64,000 bases of DNA from Darksidea phi (GCA_030770425.1 JASJFT010000152.1:45875-109874), one strand, 5' to 3'; positions 34,714 through 45,758 are shown, numbered from the stretch's first letter. The notes: generated by a model not told the origin, from the sequence alone. A program made the numbers and translations.

Positions 34714-35010
34714 TCATCTGGCTTTACAGTCCTTCGTTTTAATCTCCCTTATCATTTCCATAACTGCCTTACCCACTTCCGATGCCTCCCCGGCAGCTGC
34801 CCTTGCTTCCTCTCCAGTATTGATGTTCTGCTGTATGCTCGCGGCGGACTGGCGGACAGCCTCTGTTGTATTCTTGAGCTCGTTTTTAATGTCGTTGAAG
34901 CCTGCGTAGTGCTCTCCGCTGCGGTCTTGGCTTCGGTTTGTACCATTCTGAGCGCGTCGCATACCGTGTTTAGGTCGGGGGTGTGTTATATTTTCAGAAT
35001 GAAGGTCAGT
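34714..35010 (-). pseudogene. coiled-coil fragment, possibly LINE (Tad-type) ORF1
   Basis: Two frames join at about 34890: CDALRMVQTEAKTAAESTTQ, then IKNELKNTTEAVRQSAASI and EARAAAGEASEVGKAVMEMI. The alanine/glutamate-rich, heptad-like texture recalls the N-terminus of ORF1 of fungal Tad-type LINE elements, but no zinc knuckle or reverse transcriptase follows. It could also be a piece of an unrelated coiled-coil gene. Confidence 0.35.
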
Positions 35011-35923
35011 GTACCATAGGGGATGGTGTTTACGGGTTCTACCGGCACAGGCTGGTTGTTGGTGCGATCGTGCTCGCGCATTGCGGTCGGCCATGTCGAC
35101 TCCCGAGGCCACGGTGTCGCCATAGCTCCTCAGACACATTGGACGATGGGCCTGAGTGCCGGCTGGTCGATTGGCGTCTGGAGCGAATGTTTGCTTGTGA
35201 TATATTGCCTATTGTCGTGTTTTTCTCATTCGTTGGGGTGGGGAATCACGCGCGGTACGCCAAGAAATTCCGCCCGCCCAACACCAGCGCCGCTCCACTT
35301 TCCCCACACAGGACACTACCTAATCAATTCCATCTCAAGCCATCTTAACTAATGCAAAATGACGCAGATGGAAAAATCATAATTCCGTAAGCGCCGCTTA
35401 TTCAGCCCTAGGAGCAATCCATCCCATCAGTCCTCTCGCTCGTTCAATTCCTCTCGTAACGGAACCGTCAACCTTATGGCCATTAGCGACACGTCATGTC
35501 GGATCGCTATATACGTCAAGGTCACCGATAACGAGGGTGATCCTCTTAGCAGACACGTTACCTTAGGGCAAGCGTTCTGTTCCAGCGTGCTCTCGCGAGA
35601 CTTCCGTCACTCCGACGGGTATAATGCCTGCGTCTCTGTCTATTTTCTCTTCGACATAGGTGTCAAGGGGCCGTTACCCAAAGGCGACCTGTTGTCGATT
35701 CCACACTTCCTCTATCTCTCTAGTTGGGCACAGGGGAATTGGTAAGGCAAAACCGTCGCAAGCTTATGCAAAACTAGATAGTTGATTGCTAGGAACTTTA
35801 TTCTCCGTTCAAGAGCCGCCGAAAAAGTCAAGCAGAGAGGGCAGAAATATCCTTGGGGAGGCTCAGTGGAGCAGGAGATGTTCGCAGAGCTCAAGGCGAC
35901 TCTAGGGGGGTCTCCCCTCTACA
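35011..35923. other. spacer, no gene recognised
   Basis: Contains an 89-codon plus frame (35476-35745) without motifs. Nothing else supported. Confidence 0.35.
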
Positions 35924-36480
35924 CTATAGCCGGTTTATACTAGGTTCGTCCTCCTGAAGAACATGATCATTGGTCCTTTGATCTTCTGGGCAACTTTGTC
36001 CCCTTGCAATCGCTGCTCGACACTGGGCGATATGTTTGATGCGAGTAGGTTCATCACCTAAGCTGGCATGCCAGGTGGAGCACGCGAACATGGCTTGTAC
36101 GTTCTGATACATTTTAGAGTCGTTAGCGATGCCTTTTGCGTTGGTTCGACAAATGGCATACCTCGTCCCCGTTTTTGAAACGTCCTTTAGGTATAACGGT
36201 GAGATCGTCTGCTTCTCGGTAAAAGACAATGTAGGCCACCGTTGTTCGAGCGTAGGCCCCTGGATGATTTGCATGTAGATGAAGACTTCGGGGGCCTTTC
36301 CTTCCAGCTCGAGTACCCTCCATCGGTAACTTCAGGTATTGGTACTAGGTCCTGGAAGACTCGCCGAATGGCCTAAAGATTAATCGCCTCCGATATGGAT
36401 ATATCTGGCCCGAATTTAACGATGAGGCCGAGATCCTCAAAATCTCACCGGATGAGTACGTTGGTGCGGCTTGGAGAAGG
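35924..36480 (-). pseudogene. aminoglycoside-phosphotransferase (APH)-like kinase relic
   Basis: A fragment of the fungal APH/choline-kinase-like family. On the minus strand: DLGLIVKFGPDISISEAINL (the ATP-lysine strand, about 36450-36380), TAG at 36375-36373, AIRRVFQDLVPIPEV in the same frame, a frame change near 36300, then VFIYMQIIQGPTLEQRW (the hinge-region motif) and SFTEKQTISPLYL. The frame ends at 35924 without the catalytic HGD loop, so the catalytic half is missing. The TAG is compatible with TGG or CAG before a single transition. Function of intact members in fungi is mostly unknown. Confidence 0.72.
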
Positions 36481-37862
36481 ATCGTACGAATTCGGGCGTC
36501 GGAAATTAATGCGTTCGACCATGGGTCTTGAACCATATAGAGTCGAGAAAGTCCATTTGTACCAGGGAGGTATCGGGGAGGTCCGCGAGGGAGATTTACG
36601 GGTACGCTGTCATGTCGGCGGAAAATATAAACAGCTACCTTCTAGAGCCCTAGCGTCGAGAAGATGGAAACTAACTTGGCCTAAGAAGCGATCGATATGG
36701 AAAGGTCTAGTGTCTAGTCGAGGATGAGGCGTCGAGGACGAGGTGGTCGGGTAGTAGAGCGTGACGTAGGGTGAACTACGCCGCACTACTTGTTTTTGGC
36801 GTTAAACTGTTCTTAGGTTAGTCTATTCTGGCGAGCGGAGACCACGTCACCTAGCTTAACCATAATCACCCCACATAGATTAAGATTTCAGTACTCCCCT
36901 TGAAATTCGAGGTAACAGAATGGATGGGAGATAGTGAATGATAGGTTTAAACTTAGTGAGTTCGAAAGTTACTATAAAACACATGGTAGGTCTTGCCTCC
37001 GCGACAGGGTTACCGCTACGCCATCCGGGCTCATAACCTGCCGAGCCCAAACTCGCATCACCCCGCATTGATTAAGATTCAACCCTTGCCAAGGGGGGTG
37101 CATGTGATAGTTGGTGGGCCGTACCTACACAAGTCATAAATTGGTCTTTAGTATGGAAAATTCTAGGTGGCAAAGGCTGGCGCACTGACAACCCCTCCAC
37201 AGGCAAACCCACTCCCCCGCCACTTGCCACCCCGCGACAACAAAAACCTAAAGATCGGATACACAACGCCATCTGGTTTGTTTATCGTACGTAGATATAC
37301 GCCGGGAATGTACTAGGCTCATTTATGAAACCGTAGCCCACAGGCCGGGACCGGGCCCACGTAACACATAAACCAACTTTAAACCTCGGTTACCGATGCT
37401 TGATTTGCCTTGTGCGCTCTTAGCTTACATTAGCCTATGGCATAGGTGCGGTACCCCGGACTTGAAGCTAGGACGGTTTGAAATATTGCTTGGCCGCAGA
37501 ACAACCGAGGCATTACATTGCGGACACCCACCCGACACGACCAGCCCTTGTCCATTACTATCATGGACCTCAGTCTCATTGAACCATTCTGTATCATTTT
37601 TGATGTAGCGGCGTTTGACCTTTTTTTAGAGTTCCTGGCCGGCACATGGGATGCTTGTGCTACTCATGTCGCAAATAGAATATTCCAATGCGTCTTCACC
37701 AGTTGGTATAGCGGCAAGGAAAATACCCGAAAACCCTTCGAGCGTGACAAATGGTTAAGGGGGTATGCCAGAAAGATAAAGGGAAAACATGGAGTGAGGC
37801 CCACAGCAGCCTTACACCATTAACAAACTCGCCCGACTCTTCTCCCATTCTCTTGTCTTCAG
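36481..37862. other. spacer upstream of lipase, with a possible SINE-like repeat
   Basis: Holds two related segments around 36867 and 37058 (see separate entry). Frames such as 37518-37823 have no motif. The last 60 bp before 37863 should be lipase 5' UTR. Confidence 0.4.
36862..37092 (-). repeat. possible tRNA-derived SINE-like or duplicated segment
   Basis: On the minus strand, ggatggcgtagcggtaaccc (about 37024-37005) resembles a pol III A-box, with a B-box-like tttcgaactcac about 55 bp on (near 36966). A tail segment with aatcttaatcwatgyggggtgat appears twice (about 36894-36867 and 37078-37058). A proper tRNA cannot be folded from it. Weak evidence. Confidence 0.25.
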
Positions 37863-39206
37863 ATGCGTACCCATCTTATCCACTTACTCCTGGTCGCGGT
37901 CTGCATTTCGGACGGAAATGCCGCTCCAAACCCAATACCTACGCCCGCAGGTTTCTTCTTCAACCCTATCGCAGGCTTAACCGGCGCGGTTGAAGACAAA
38001 CTCGCCGACTTTGCCTCAAAACTCGCAAACACACAGCCAACCAAAACACCCGCCAGCATCCCAGAAGCAGTGTCAAGCTTGAAATCCATCTTCGGGCCCA
38101 AACCCACTGGCATCATCACAAACGGCCTGAAATTCGTCGTCACGGGCCTCAAGGTTGAAGGGACGGAAGGCGTAACTATCGACAGTCCAGCACCTCCAGG
38201 AGACATCAACTCATTCAGTAACTCGAATCCTGACCCACCAACACCTGTCTTCCCCTCAGCTGATGGAGACGCACCCTTCTCGCTCTCGGAGCAGCAGCTT
38301 CGCTCCGCCATCTTTATACCACCCACATTCCAAGGCATGGGCATGCCCACGAATCCACTCATTTTGGTACCAGGAACGGGCGCTTTTGGTGGCGTAAACT
38401 ACGTCGGTAACTTCGCCAAGATCCTTGCCCAAAACACCAGCATCGCACAAGCCGTTTGGCTGAACATTCCGGGTGCCATGCTCGACGATGTGCAGACGAA
38501 CGCCGAATACGTTGCCTACGCCATAAAGTACATGTCGTCTCTCACCAGAACACAAGTCTCCGTCTTAGGCTGGTCGCAAGGCAACTTAGCCACGCAATGG
38601 GCGCTGAAGTACTGGCCTACAACTCGCAACTCAACAAAGCAGTTGGTTAGCGTGAGCCCAGATTTCCATGGCACCATAATTGCGAATATTGCAGATTTGC
38701 CGATCATCGATAAGATCCCGTTGCCGCCGGCGATCCTACAGCAGCAGTTTAATTCGGACCTTATTAAGACTTTGCGTGCCGATGGAGGGGATTCGGCTTT
38801 TGTCCCCACAACAACGCTGTATAGCGCAGTTTTCGACGAGATTGTGCAACCACAGGAGGGAAGAACAGCTTCGGCTTTCATGCTTGATGCAAGGGGAGTG
38901 GGTGTTTCGAATAATGAAATTCAGAGCGTGTGTCCTAACACTCCCGCTGGGGATTTCGGGACGCATGAGAGTCTGCTGTTCAATGGCCTAGCGACTGCCA
39001 TGGCCATTGATGCCTTAACGAATGGCGGCCCGGCAGACCCTAAGAGGTTGGATTTGGGCACTGTGTGTCAACAGTTGGCGCATCCGGCATTGAATGTAGG
39101 CGATGTGACCGTGACAGAGGGCTTGATTCCGTTAGCCGGGTTGAATATTTTGGAGTTTAGGCCGGGCGTTACGGAGGAGCCTGCGATCAGAGCGTACGCA
39201 AGATAA
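37863..39206 (+). CDS. secreted lipase, Candida antarctica lipase B-like
   Basis: An uninterrupted 447-codon frame. The N-terminus (THLIHLLLVAVCISDGNA) is a signal peptide. A proline-rich low-complexity pre-region (about 25-135) precedes the alpha/beta-hydrolase core. The oxyanion region reads ILVPGTGAFGG (about 167-177), and the nucleophile elbow is LGWSQGNLA with Ser about 238. VSPDFHGT (about 263-270) and PTTTLYSAVFDEIVQPQ (about 325-341) supply the Asp region as in CALB-type lipases. The catalytic His is probably in GTHESLLFN. It should be extracellular and hydrolyse triacylglycerols or esters. No lesion seen; one of the few clearly functional genes between relics. Confidence 0.9.
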   Translation: MRTHLIHLLLVAVCISDGNAAPNPIPTPAGFFFNPIAGLTGAVEDKLADFASKLANTQPTKTPASIPEAVSSLKSIFGPKPTGIITNGLKFVVTGLKVEGTEGVTIDSPAPPGDINSFSNSNPDPPTPVFPSADGDAPFSLSEQQLRSAIFIPPTFQGMGMPTNPLILVPGTGAFGGVNYVGNFAKILAQNTSIAQAVWLNIPGAMLDDVQTNAEYVAYAIKYMSSLTRTQVSVLGWSQGNLATQWALKYWPTTRNSTKQLVSVSPDFHGTIIANIADLPIIDKIPLPPAILQQQFNSDLIKTLRADGGDSAFVPTTTLYSAVFDEIVQPQEGRTASAFMLDARGVGVSNNEIQSVCPNTPAGDFGTHESLLFNGLATAMAIDALTNGGPADPKRLDLGTVCQQLAHPALNVGDVTVTEGLIPLAGLNILEFRPGVTEEPAIRAYAR

Positions 39207-39360
39207 TGCCGATACATAACCTACATGTTTTCCCTTTAATGAAATAGGAAAATATACCGTTCTGTTTAGTTTTGATCGCTCTCTCGATATTACAATGGCA
39301 TGTAACAGCGCTCTTTCTACAGCAGTAGTTCCCTCGTGCTTGAAGAACTGACGCGATGAG

Positions 39361-39695
39361 ATGGCCGAAGCGCTGGCTGTAGCCAGGATCGTCGCCAAAT
39401 AGTCCAGCTTGTTGATTTCGGCTCCTGCGTTTTAAACCATCTCGAAGGATATCCGTCTAAGCTCGGAGATATCCCAGAAGCATTCCGCCACATTAAAGCC
39501 GAACTTCCTGTGCTGCTAGATACCCTCCACGAGACCCAATGGAGCTACCGATCCCAGGTCTGGCACCCAAACTCCAACTTTTTCGGCGGACTCGGACATC
39601 ATTCAGAAAATCGATCCTCGGTTGCTGTCAGGCGAGCCCCAGCAACGCCGGAAAAGGTCGAGGTCGCTCGAGCAGTGTTTGTAAGCATAGCTTAA
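39361..39695 (+). pseudogene. SesA-like N-terminal domain of a STAND/NLR protein (fragment)
   Basis: ATG at 39361 opens MAEALAVARIVA. After a frame change at about 39397 it continues IVQLVDFGSCVLNHLEGY and SKLGDIPEAFRHIKAELP, then VLLDTLHETQ. This is the N-terminal signature of fungal STAND proteins (heterokaryon incompatibility / NLR-like; SesA-type or N-terminal STAND domain). Beyond about 39550 the text loses similarity and a stop is reached at 39693-39695. No NACHT P-loop follows, so only the signalling domain remains. Confidence 0.65.
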
Positions 39696-41289
39696 GGAAG
39701 AGATTGTCCCTTCTTTGGCAGAATTTACAACTGCTTTGCTTGTGAATGACTGCCCTTCACGTTGTTTTGCTGGTTGCCTGTTGTTGCCCGCGCCGTGAGA
39801 CGCATGGAACCTATAACATCTTTTAATTACTGTCTCATGAGAAGGAATTGCGTTGTTACGAGCCGGTATATACGTCAGAAAAGTGTTGGTGTCCTTATTG
39901 CCTCTAGCACTAACGCAGAATGAAGGGACTGCGGCCGAAGGCTGTCAAACAGCTAACTCAAAGCGCGGTGCTGCTAGTATCGGGCTACGAGTCGCCAGTA
40001 TGGTACCCGATCGCGACGCACTTGAACGCTCTCATCGACTCTTTGCATGTCAATGAAAATTTCCATGGGACTGTTTCTTGTCTCCAAGGTAAAACCTTAC
40101 AGGGACCACTAAGTCTCCATCTCAATCAATGGCTTGAATCCGCAACGTCCTACAGAGTTCTCTGGCAGCGGAACATGACATGTGACAGAGCGTAATATTG
40201 CATGGTAGAAGGTGTGCAGCAATTGATGACACCAGTCTGTGAATACTTAGTGCTACGCTGATTGGATAACTCTCACTGTTCTATATCAGTCGATTTCTAC
40301 TGCATGCGCTCAGTGTTTTGCTTATCTCCATGCAGGAACCAGTGAGATTATGCGCATTGTATACGAGGGTAGCTTTGGCCACCTCTAGCGCTGTACTGAG
40401 TACCTTCTCTTGGTATCGGATGCTATACAAGCTGCAGCAACAAGCAAATTCAATAAGTTCGAATCGGAAGCACCGACGCCAAGTCGACTTTCACTTTCAC
40501 TTTCCTCTTAACTTCACATGTATTCTGCTATCTATATCGACAGTGCTTCCACAAGTGAATGCCACTATCCGACCAAGACTGCGTACAAGATATTTACGAG
40601 ATACATTAGACTAGTTTGTGATTGTTGTAAGGTGTGTGTACACTTCTTCACTTTGTACAGAATTCATGGCAGGCGTATAAATGATAAGACAACATGAATT
40701 AGGTTCTGACGACATGGAACCTACCCTGACGCATGTCGAGCGACTTGACCCTGACCGATAACCAGGGCACTATTTCGTCATTTTCCAACTTCCAACCACC
40801 AAATCAAGGAAGCCTTTCTCTTTCTTGATGTCTCCCAATCCTTATTTTCAATCCAAATGTCTACATGAGATTGTTGGACTCTTCCAACTACTCACTGTCC
40901 ACCCCAGCCACTAAAAAGCAATAGCCCACATCATTGATCAACCCATGTTTCGTCTGAATAAAGACCTGAAATATCTTCTGGAACCGCATGCATTATATGA
41001 GAGAAGCATTACGGCTGAAAATGATCTTTATCGGATTCTATAGGTAGTACACTAAGGAGCTATGAGGAAGAGTGATAATGTTTATCGATATTCCGCGTTC
41101 GTTCCTGACTACGTCGAGCAGAGCAAGATGCAAGAAAGCACTCTTCAACTTTCGATTGCCTTTGAGATAACACAAGCTGATGAGCGATGCTTTGAGCTCC
41201 GCGTTAATGACAGACGACTTCATAGCTGCGCATTGCAACGGCTCCGTCCCTATTCACTCGAGACCCCAAGAATTTTCCAGGCCATTCAT
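39696..41289. other. 1.6 kb spacer, no gene recognised
   Basis: May contain further unrecognisable STAND-gene remains after 39696. Plus frames at 39920-40195 and 40318-40614 have no motif. The frame at 41062-41526 is largely antisense to the receptor exon. Confidence 0.4.
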
Positions 41290-42727
41290 CTAGCCCTGGT
41301 TCCCGACCCCAGCCACTTTTCCAAACTCCATTCTGTCCCACTCCTTCAAACTGCCTTCTGTCTCCCTAATGCCCACCTTCTTCACGACTTTATGAGAGTC
41401 GTGGTCCACAAACTCCGGCTGCGAATTCCCCATCGCCTGCTCCTCCCCGCTCGATCGCGAACCGTCGCTATTGTCCTTCTTACCCGAACGCGTCAGCGAG
41501 AAAGCGGAAATGGATTTGAGGTATAGTCTCTGCAGCGAGCTGACTAGGGATTCGGCGGAGCGGAGCTTGGTGAAGACGGGGACGATTGTGGGGAGACACG
41601 CGGCGATTATGGAGAAGGTTGCTTCGAGGTGGCCCCAGATGTGGTTGAGGTTCGACATGCCTTGGGCAAAAGTGTTTAGGTTGAGTTTGTTTGCTTGCGC
41701 AGAGGGTAATGGGGAACTTACGCGTTCGGGCGAACGGGCTGAGCGAGGTTATATATGTGACTTGATAGGCGTAGTAAATGCGAACGGCGCTGGCGACTAG
41801 ACAGCTACATTGGGGACAGTGTGTTAGCTTATGATCAGAACTGGGAGGATTATTTCTTTTTCCGAAGGAGGTTTTTGTACGTACAAAGCTCCCAGTGCGA
41901 AAACGCCAACCACCTGTGCTTTACGGCGCGTGCTCAAAGTCATGGAGCGGATCAAGGGGAGGGGTATCAACAACACGATGATGTCAAGCGTAAGATCAAT
42001 AGCGTTCATGGACAGAAGAAATGCGCCATAGTTGATGACTCTCGATAATTGCGTCGGAGGGCCGGTCCAGAAATCCGAGGGCTTGCTACCTGCGCAGAAA
42101 AGCGATCCCTATCGCATACTATTAAACACGCATTCGTTGCCAACCAGAAACTGGAGGGTTTCACTTACGAAAAACGCCGTGATAGTCCAAGCGACGACGA
42201 CCGTGAAGTATATATTGAAGAAGACACGGAATCGTTTGCGGACCTGGAAAATGCGTCTGTAGAACAGCACGACGGACATCTTGATGATGCCGTAGACCAA
42301 GTGGCACAGGATAACGTCGACATAAATGGACTGATGGGGACATTTTAGTTTGCTGGCTCGCTATCGCACTCTGCTCTTCGCGCACCTTTTTATACTCGAT
42401 CCTCGCGTGAGCCTTCATGAACGGTATAACATAGCCAATGTAATGTTCTGATCCTGCCCAAAGACCATGAATACATAGCCCCGTGTTGATAATCTGGTGC
42501 AATTAGACCCGACGTTCAACCTTCTATGGAGCGTGTCAAGGCGGCACTCACCAGCGCAGCTAAAATCGTATAATCGTCACCCAACCATGGCCGGCGTTTG
42601 ATCTTTCTGTCCCAGAATCGCAGAGCTACGAAGATAGGCCCCAAGACAGAAGCACTGCGTTGATAGCTACCTGACCGTTGTTGACAACTGGTGTCGGGCC
42701 AGGCGGAATCTTGAAGCTGGGCGCCAT
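41290..42727 (-). pseudogene. PTH11-like receptor with one 1-base frameshift
   Basis: Six exons can be placed: 42727-42552, 42493-42386, 42330-42169, 42108-41885, 41804-41722 and 41660-41290. All junctions are GT...AG and in phase. Landmarks are FVALRFWDRKIKRRPWLGDD, GLWAGSEHYIGY, IIKMSVVLFYRRIF, SKPSDFWTGPPTQLS, LTLDIIVLLIPLPLIRSM, VRIYYAYQVTY and HIWGHLEATFSIIAACLPTI, then a basic/acidic tail of about 85 residues. The only lesion is in exon 1: the frame from the ATG (MAPSFKIPPGPTPVVNNG...LLSW) and the frame of IFVALRFW differ by one base near 42640. This could be a real young inactivation, a sequence error, or an unusual start I did not find. Otherwise full length. Confidence 0.8.
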
Positions 42728-43621
42728 CTCTAATGTTTCCACTATTCGTTACAGCTCCTGGCGGGGCAGTAAATGGAGCAGCAGTCGAGAATGCTATCGC
42801 GATGCGCAACAACGATGGGCAACAGAAATTGCCTTATACGAAGCAGAGGAAACCTCAACACCAAGAACCTGCTGATGAGGGAGGGGTGGTGGAGGCGACG
42901 GCGACCGGAATAGCCGTGACCAATAAACCCCGAGCAACAAACTAAGCGGATGCACGCTCGGGGAATGAGAGTAACTGATTTATTGCATGCTGACATGCAG
43001 CTCTAGTTACATGGTTACGAGGTCGGATGTACTATCGACTGACAGAAATGACGGACCCCTCCTTGCTAAAACCGGGAGTGACCAAGGGTGTACAATTGGC
43101 TCTTTTCATACGAGACATTATGCTTACAGACCAAATGCCCCATGCTGAACTAAGTCAACTCCCCTGTAGAACAGGGGGGGTTGGAGTCCGTCATTTTTGC
43201 CAGTCGATAGTAAGCTCGGGCGAATCCCTTACCGATTCAGCAGGTCGCTTTTTGTTCAAGACATTTTCGGTTAAAATCAAAGCAATGAAAATTGCGGCGT
43301 AGTGTTCGGGTTTCAACTATTCAACTCCGTCTTGGCATTTAGGATTAGCAAGGAAGAGATGCTTGATACTCGCGCCACACCGCCTATTCCGGAAGGAGGG
43401 GTTCGGACTGGCTCGAGGAGGTTGGCAAGGACCACATCGAGCCGGAAAGTTCGTCATGTTTTCCTCACAAATGATCTTAAGATAATTCATTGGGCAACGC
43501 ACGGGCTCTTACAGCATAGATGACATTCCGAGCTTCAAACTAGTAGCTTATGAGAACGTTTCGTGCTCGGCGCGACCCGCAGAATCCGTCTTTTAGCCGA
43601 CGCGAACAGGTCTCAAAAACC
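42728..43621. other. spacer, no gene recognised
   Basis: Contains the promoter of the third receptor gene and the 3' flank of the methyltransferase. Short frames only. Confidence 0.4.
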
Positions 43622-45123
43622 TCACTCTATAGGGTTCCACTTGGCCTCTATTATGGCTATTTTCGCACCTGCAGGGAGGTGAACACGGTTGAACTTGAAT
43701 CCAGGGTCGGCTTTCGCGAACAATGCGGCCCACTCTTTTGCGCTGCGCTCTTTCGCATTGGTGAACGTTTTCATCAAAATATCCAGACTCCTAGGTAAGG
43801 TGTTAGTATAACTCAGGGTCAAAAAAAGAGCAATGTAGCGTACCTGATGCGTTGTTCTTGATACGAGCTCATGACACCCGCTGGTGGGATGCAGATGTCG
43901 TTGATCAGTACTCGCGCGCCGGGTTTCAAGGCGGGAATCAACTGCCTCAGAAGCTTAACCGATAATGAGTCGGACCAGTCGTGAAACACCCAACGGAAGT
44001 AGTAAATATCTGCCCCCTTGACTGGCTGCTCAGTCCAGAAGTCATGCGACATGAAGGATACACGCTCCTCTAACTCTTTGGGGAGCTGCTCTTTCCCCGC
44101 ATTTACCGTGGCCGGGAGATCCTGCACGATGCACGTGATGTTTGGATACTTTTGCGCAAGCATGATGCTGACATGCCCGGTCGATCCGCCTACGTCAACA
44201 AAAAGTGCTTCCCCCAATGAGCCGAAGTCGTATCCATCAACCATGAACTGTGGCTGGAATCCGGAATCGGAATGGAGGAAGTTCATGGCGCTGGCAAAAC
44301 GTTGAACACGACCTGGATCACGCTCCCAGACATCGAATGGCATCTCGTTCATGCCGTGAGCCAGACAGTACGCCTACATTCTCCGTTAGCATTCGCTGAT
44401 GAATAATTCCCTTGAGCCATACCGATTTGAGCGGTTCCTCAGAGTCAGGCCATTTCCGCATTGCTTCATTCAACTGCGGCAGGTCAGATCGAGGGTCGTG
44501 GCAAAAGTTCTTATTCTTCACCAACTCACTCGAAGCATTGGAGGCCAGTTCTCCTCCACCGTCACGCCAATCCATGCGTTCAGCAGCGGGTTGCTCACGG
44601 TCGCATGCGAGGCAGCAGTGTGCGCAACGACACCGGGCTGGGGCTCAGCGAAGAGGTAGTTGGCTATAGCCAGCCGCATCATGCGAGTGGTGTCATCCAG
44701 TCCCAGCTTGCTCTCCTTAGCGATTTCCTCGAATGTGGTGGTCTCATTCCATGCCAGATTCTGCCCGATTTTGTTCTTGTAGATGAACTGAAGACTCATC
44801 ACGCGGGTACTCTGTAGGTTTTGTTATCTGGGGAATGCGCAAAACCAGTCAACTCAAGATGCTAAGGGCACACTCACTCGAGCGTATGCCGTGAAGGGAA
44901 CCCCCATTGGGCCAATGAGAAGTTCATGCAGTTCGTGAGAAGCCTCGATGGCTTGTTGCCGGAAGCCAGATATCTCTTCTGGGACATCTGCTGGGATTTC
45001 TTTCTCTGATGGTGCATGTGTTGGTAAGGCGATTCCGTTGGCGACCAGATAATCATTGTATTTCGAGGTGCTGGAAGCGATCACGTCCGCAAGCTCAGTG
45101 ATTGACCTCTGTGGATAGGGCAT
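43622..45123 (-). CDS. SAM-dependent O-methyltransferase (plant-type, Methyltransf_2)
   Basis: Five exons, 45123-44878, 44811-44530, 44473-44423, 44373-43844 and 43790-43622, join in phase to 425 residues. The start is the ATG at 45123; a longer frame lacks an ATG. The N-terminal half is the dimerisation/winged-helix region (TTTFEEIAKESKL, MMRLAIANYLF). The SAM-binding motif is VDVGGSTGH (residues about 252-260), then ITCIVQDLP. The catalytic-His motif is YFRWVFHDWSD (His about 324), followed by KPGARVLINDICIPP. It should methylate a hydroxyl on a small molecule, as tailoring OMTs of fungal polyketide or aromatic pathways do. It is divergent from the reductase gene at 45759 across a 635 bp shared promoter. 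Confidence 0.93.
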
Positions 45124-45330
45124 TTTCTTGGCTGTTGTGATTGACTCAAATCTTGACCCAAACGCAGTATCGAAAGACGGCAAAATATTTCTCGAAACTT
45201 GGGGTAGATAGTTGAGCGTAGGTTAAAACGGAAGTTCTAAACCTATCTAAAATCTTACCTAAACCTAGCCAAGCCCTTAGTAACCCTCGGGGTTGGCTGA
45301 GGACTGGTACGAGCCGGGGAGTGGTAAAAT

Positions 45331-45351
45331 ATATTGTACATAGTACAATAT
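45331..45351. promoter_or_regulatory. 9 bp-arm palindrome in shared promoter
   Basis: atattgtac-ata-gtacaatat: two perfect 9 bp arms around a 3 bp centre. A possible dimeric transcription-factor site; it could equally be a repeat scar. Confidence 0.5.
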
Positions 45352-45456
45352 AGGGCTACTAATTTAGGGGCGGCTTGTTAGTTTCCGTTTGGCGGGTTTG
45401 GTGGTTCGACGCGGCTAGGAATCTGCCTTGGCTGGCGGGTAAAGTACATCGTGTAC

Positions 45457-45545
45457 GGGCTATGCAAAGGAGTGGCGTAGACGTTTGTACTCCCCGGGCC
45501 ATGCATGGGAGTGGCGTAGACGTTTGTACTCCTCGGGCTATGTAA
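45457..45545. repeat. 39 bp tandem repeat, 2.3 copies
   Basis: Units start at 45457, 45496 and 45535 (partial). Each contains gagtggcgtagacgtttgta. Located midway in the OMT/HSD promoter. Confidence 0.9.
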
Positions 45546-45758
45546 CTATCACATGCATAAACAAGCCCCAGCCGCCGCTTGTTGAGCACTGGCCAACTGC
45601 CCATCGGCGCCTGCAAATCCCCACATCTTTCGGTTTTTTTTATTTTTTTTTATTTTATTTTTTTTTTCCAAACACGATTTCATTCTTCCTGCGCCCGTTC
45701 AGTTTGCAGCTCTTGTCTCAGATTGGTACCTCACGTTCTCCCGTCCAGGAACAACATC

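Larger units (their letters stand above)
45124..45758. promoter_or_regulatory. shared divergent promoter of OMT and HSD/epimerase genes
   Basis: The only space between two head-to-head genes, so it must hold both promoters. It contains a perfect palindrome (45331-45351), a 39 bp tandem repeat (45457-45545) and a poly-T/A tract (about 45630-45668) close to the plus-strand gene. Co-regulation is inference from the layout. Confidence 0.6.

Noticed and set aside
37020..37060. cgggctcataacc resembles a tRNA-Met anticodon arm.
   Set aside because: No acceptor stem, D-arm or T-loop in the right places; a cloverleaf cannot be made.
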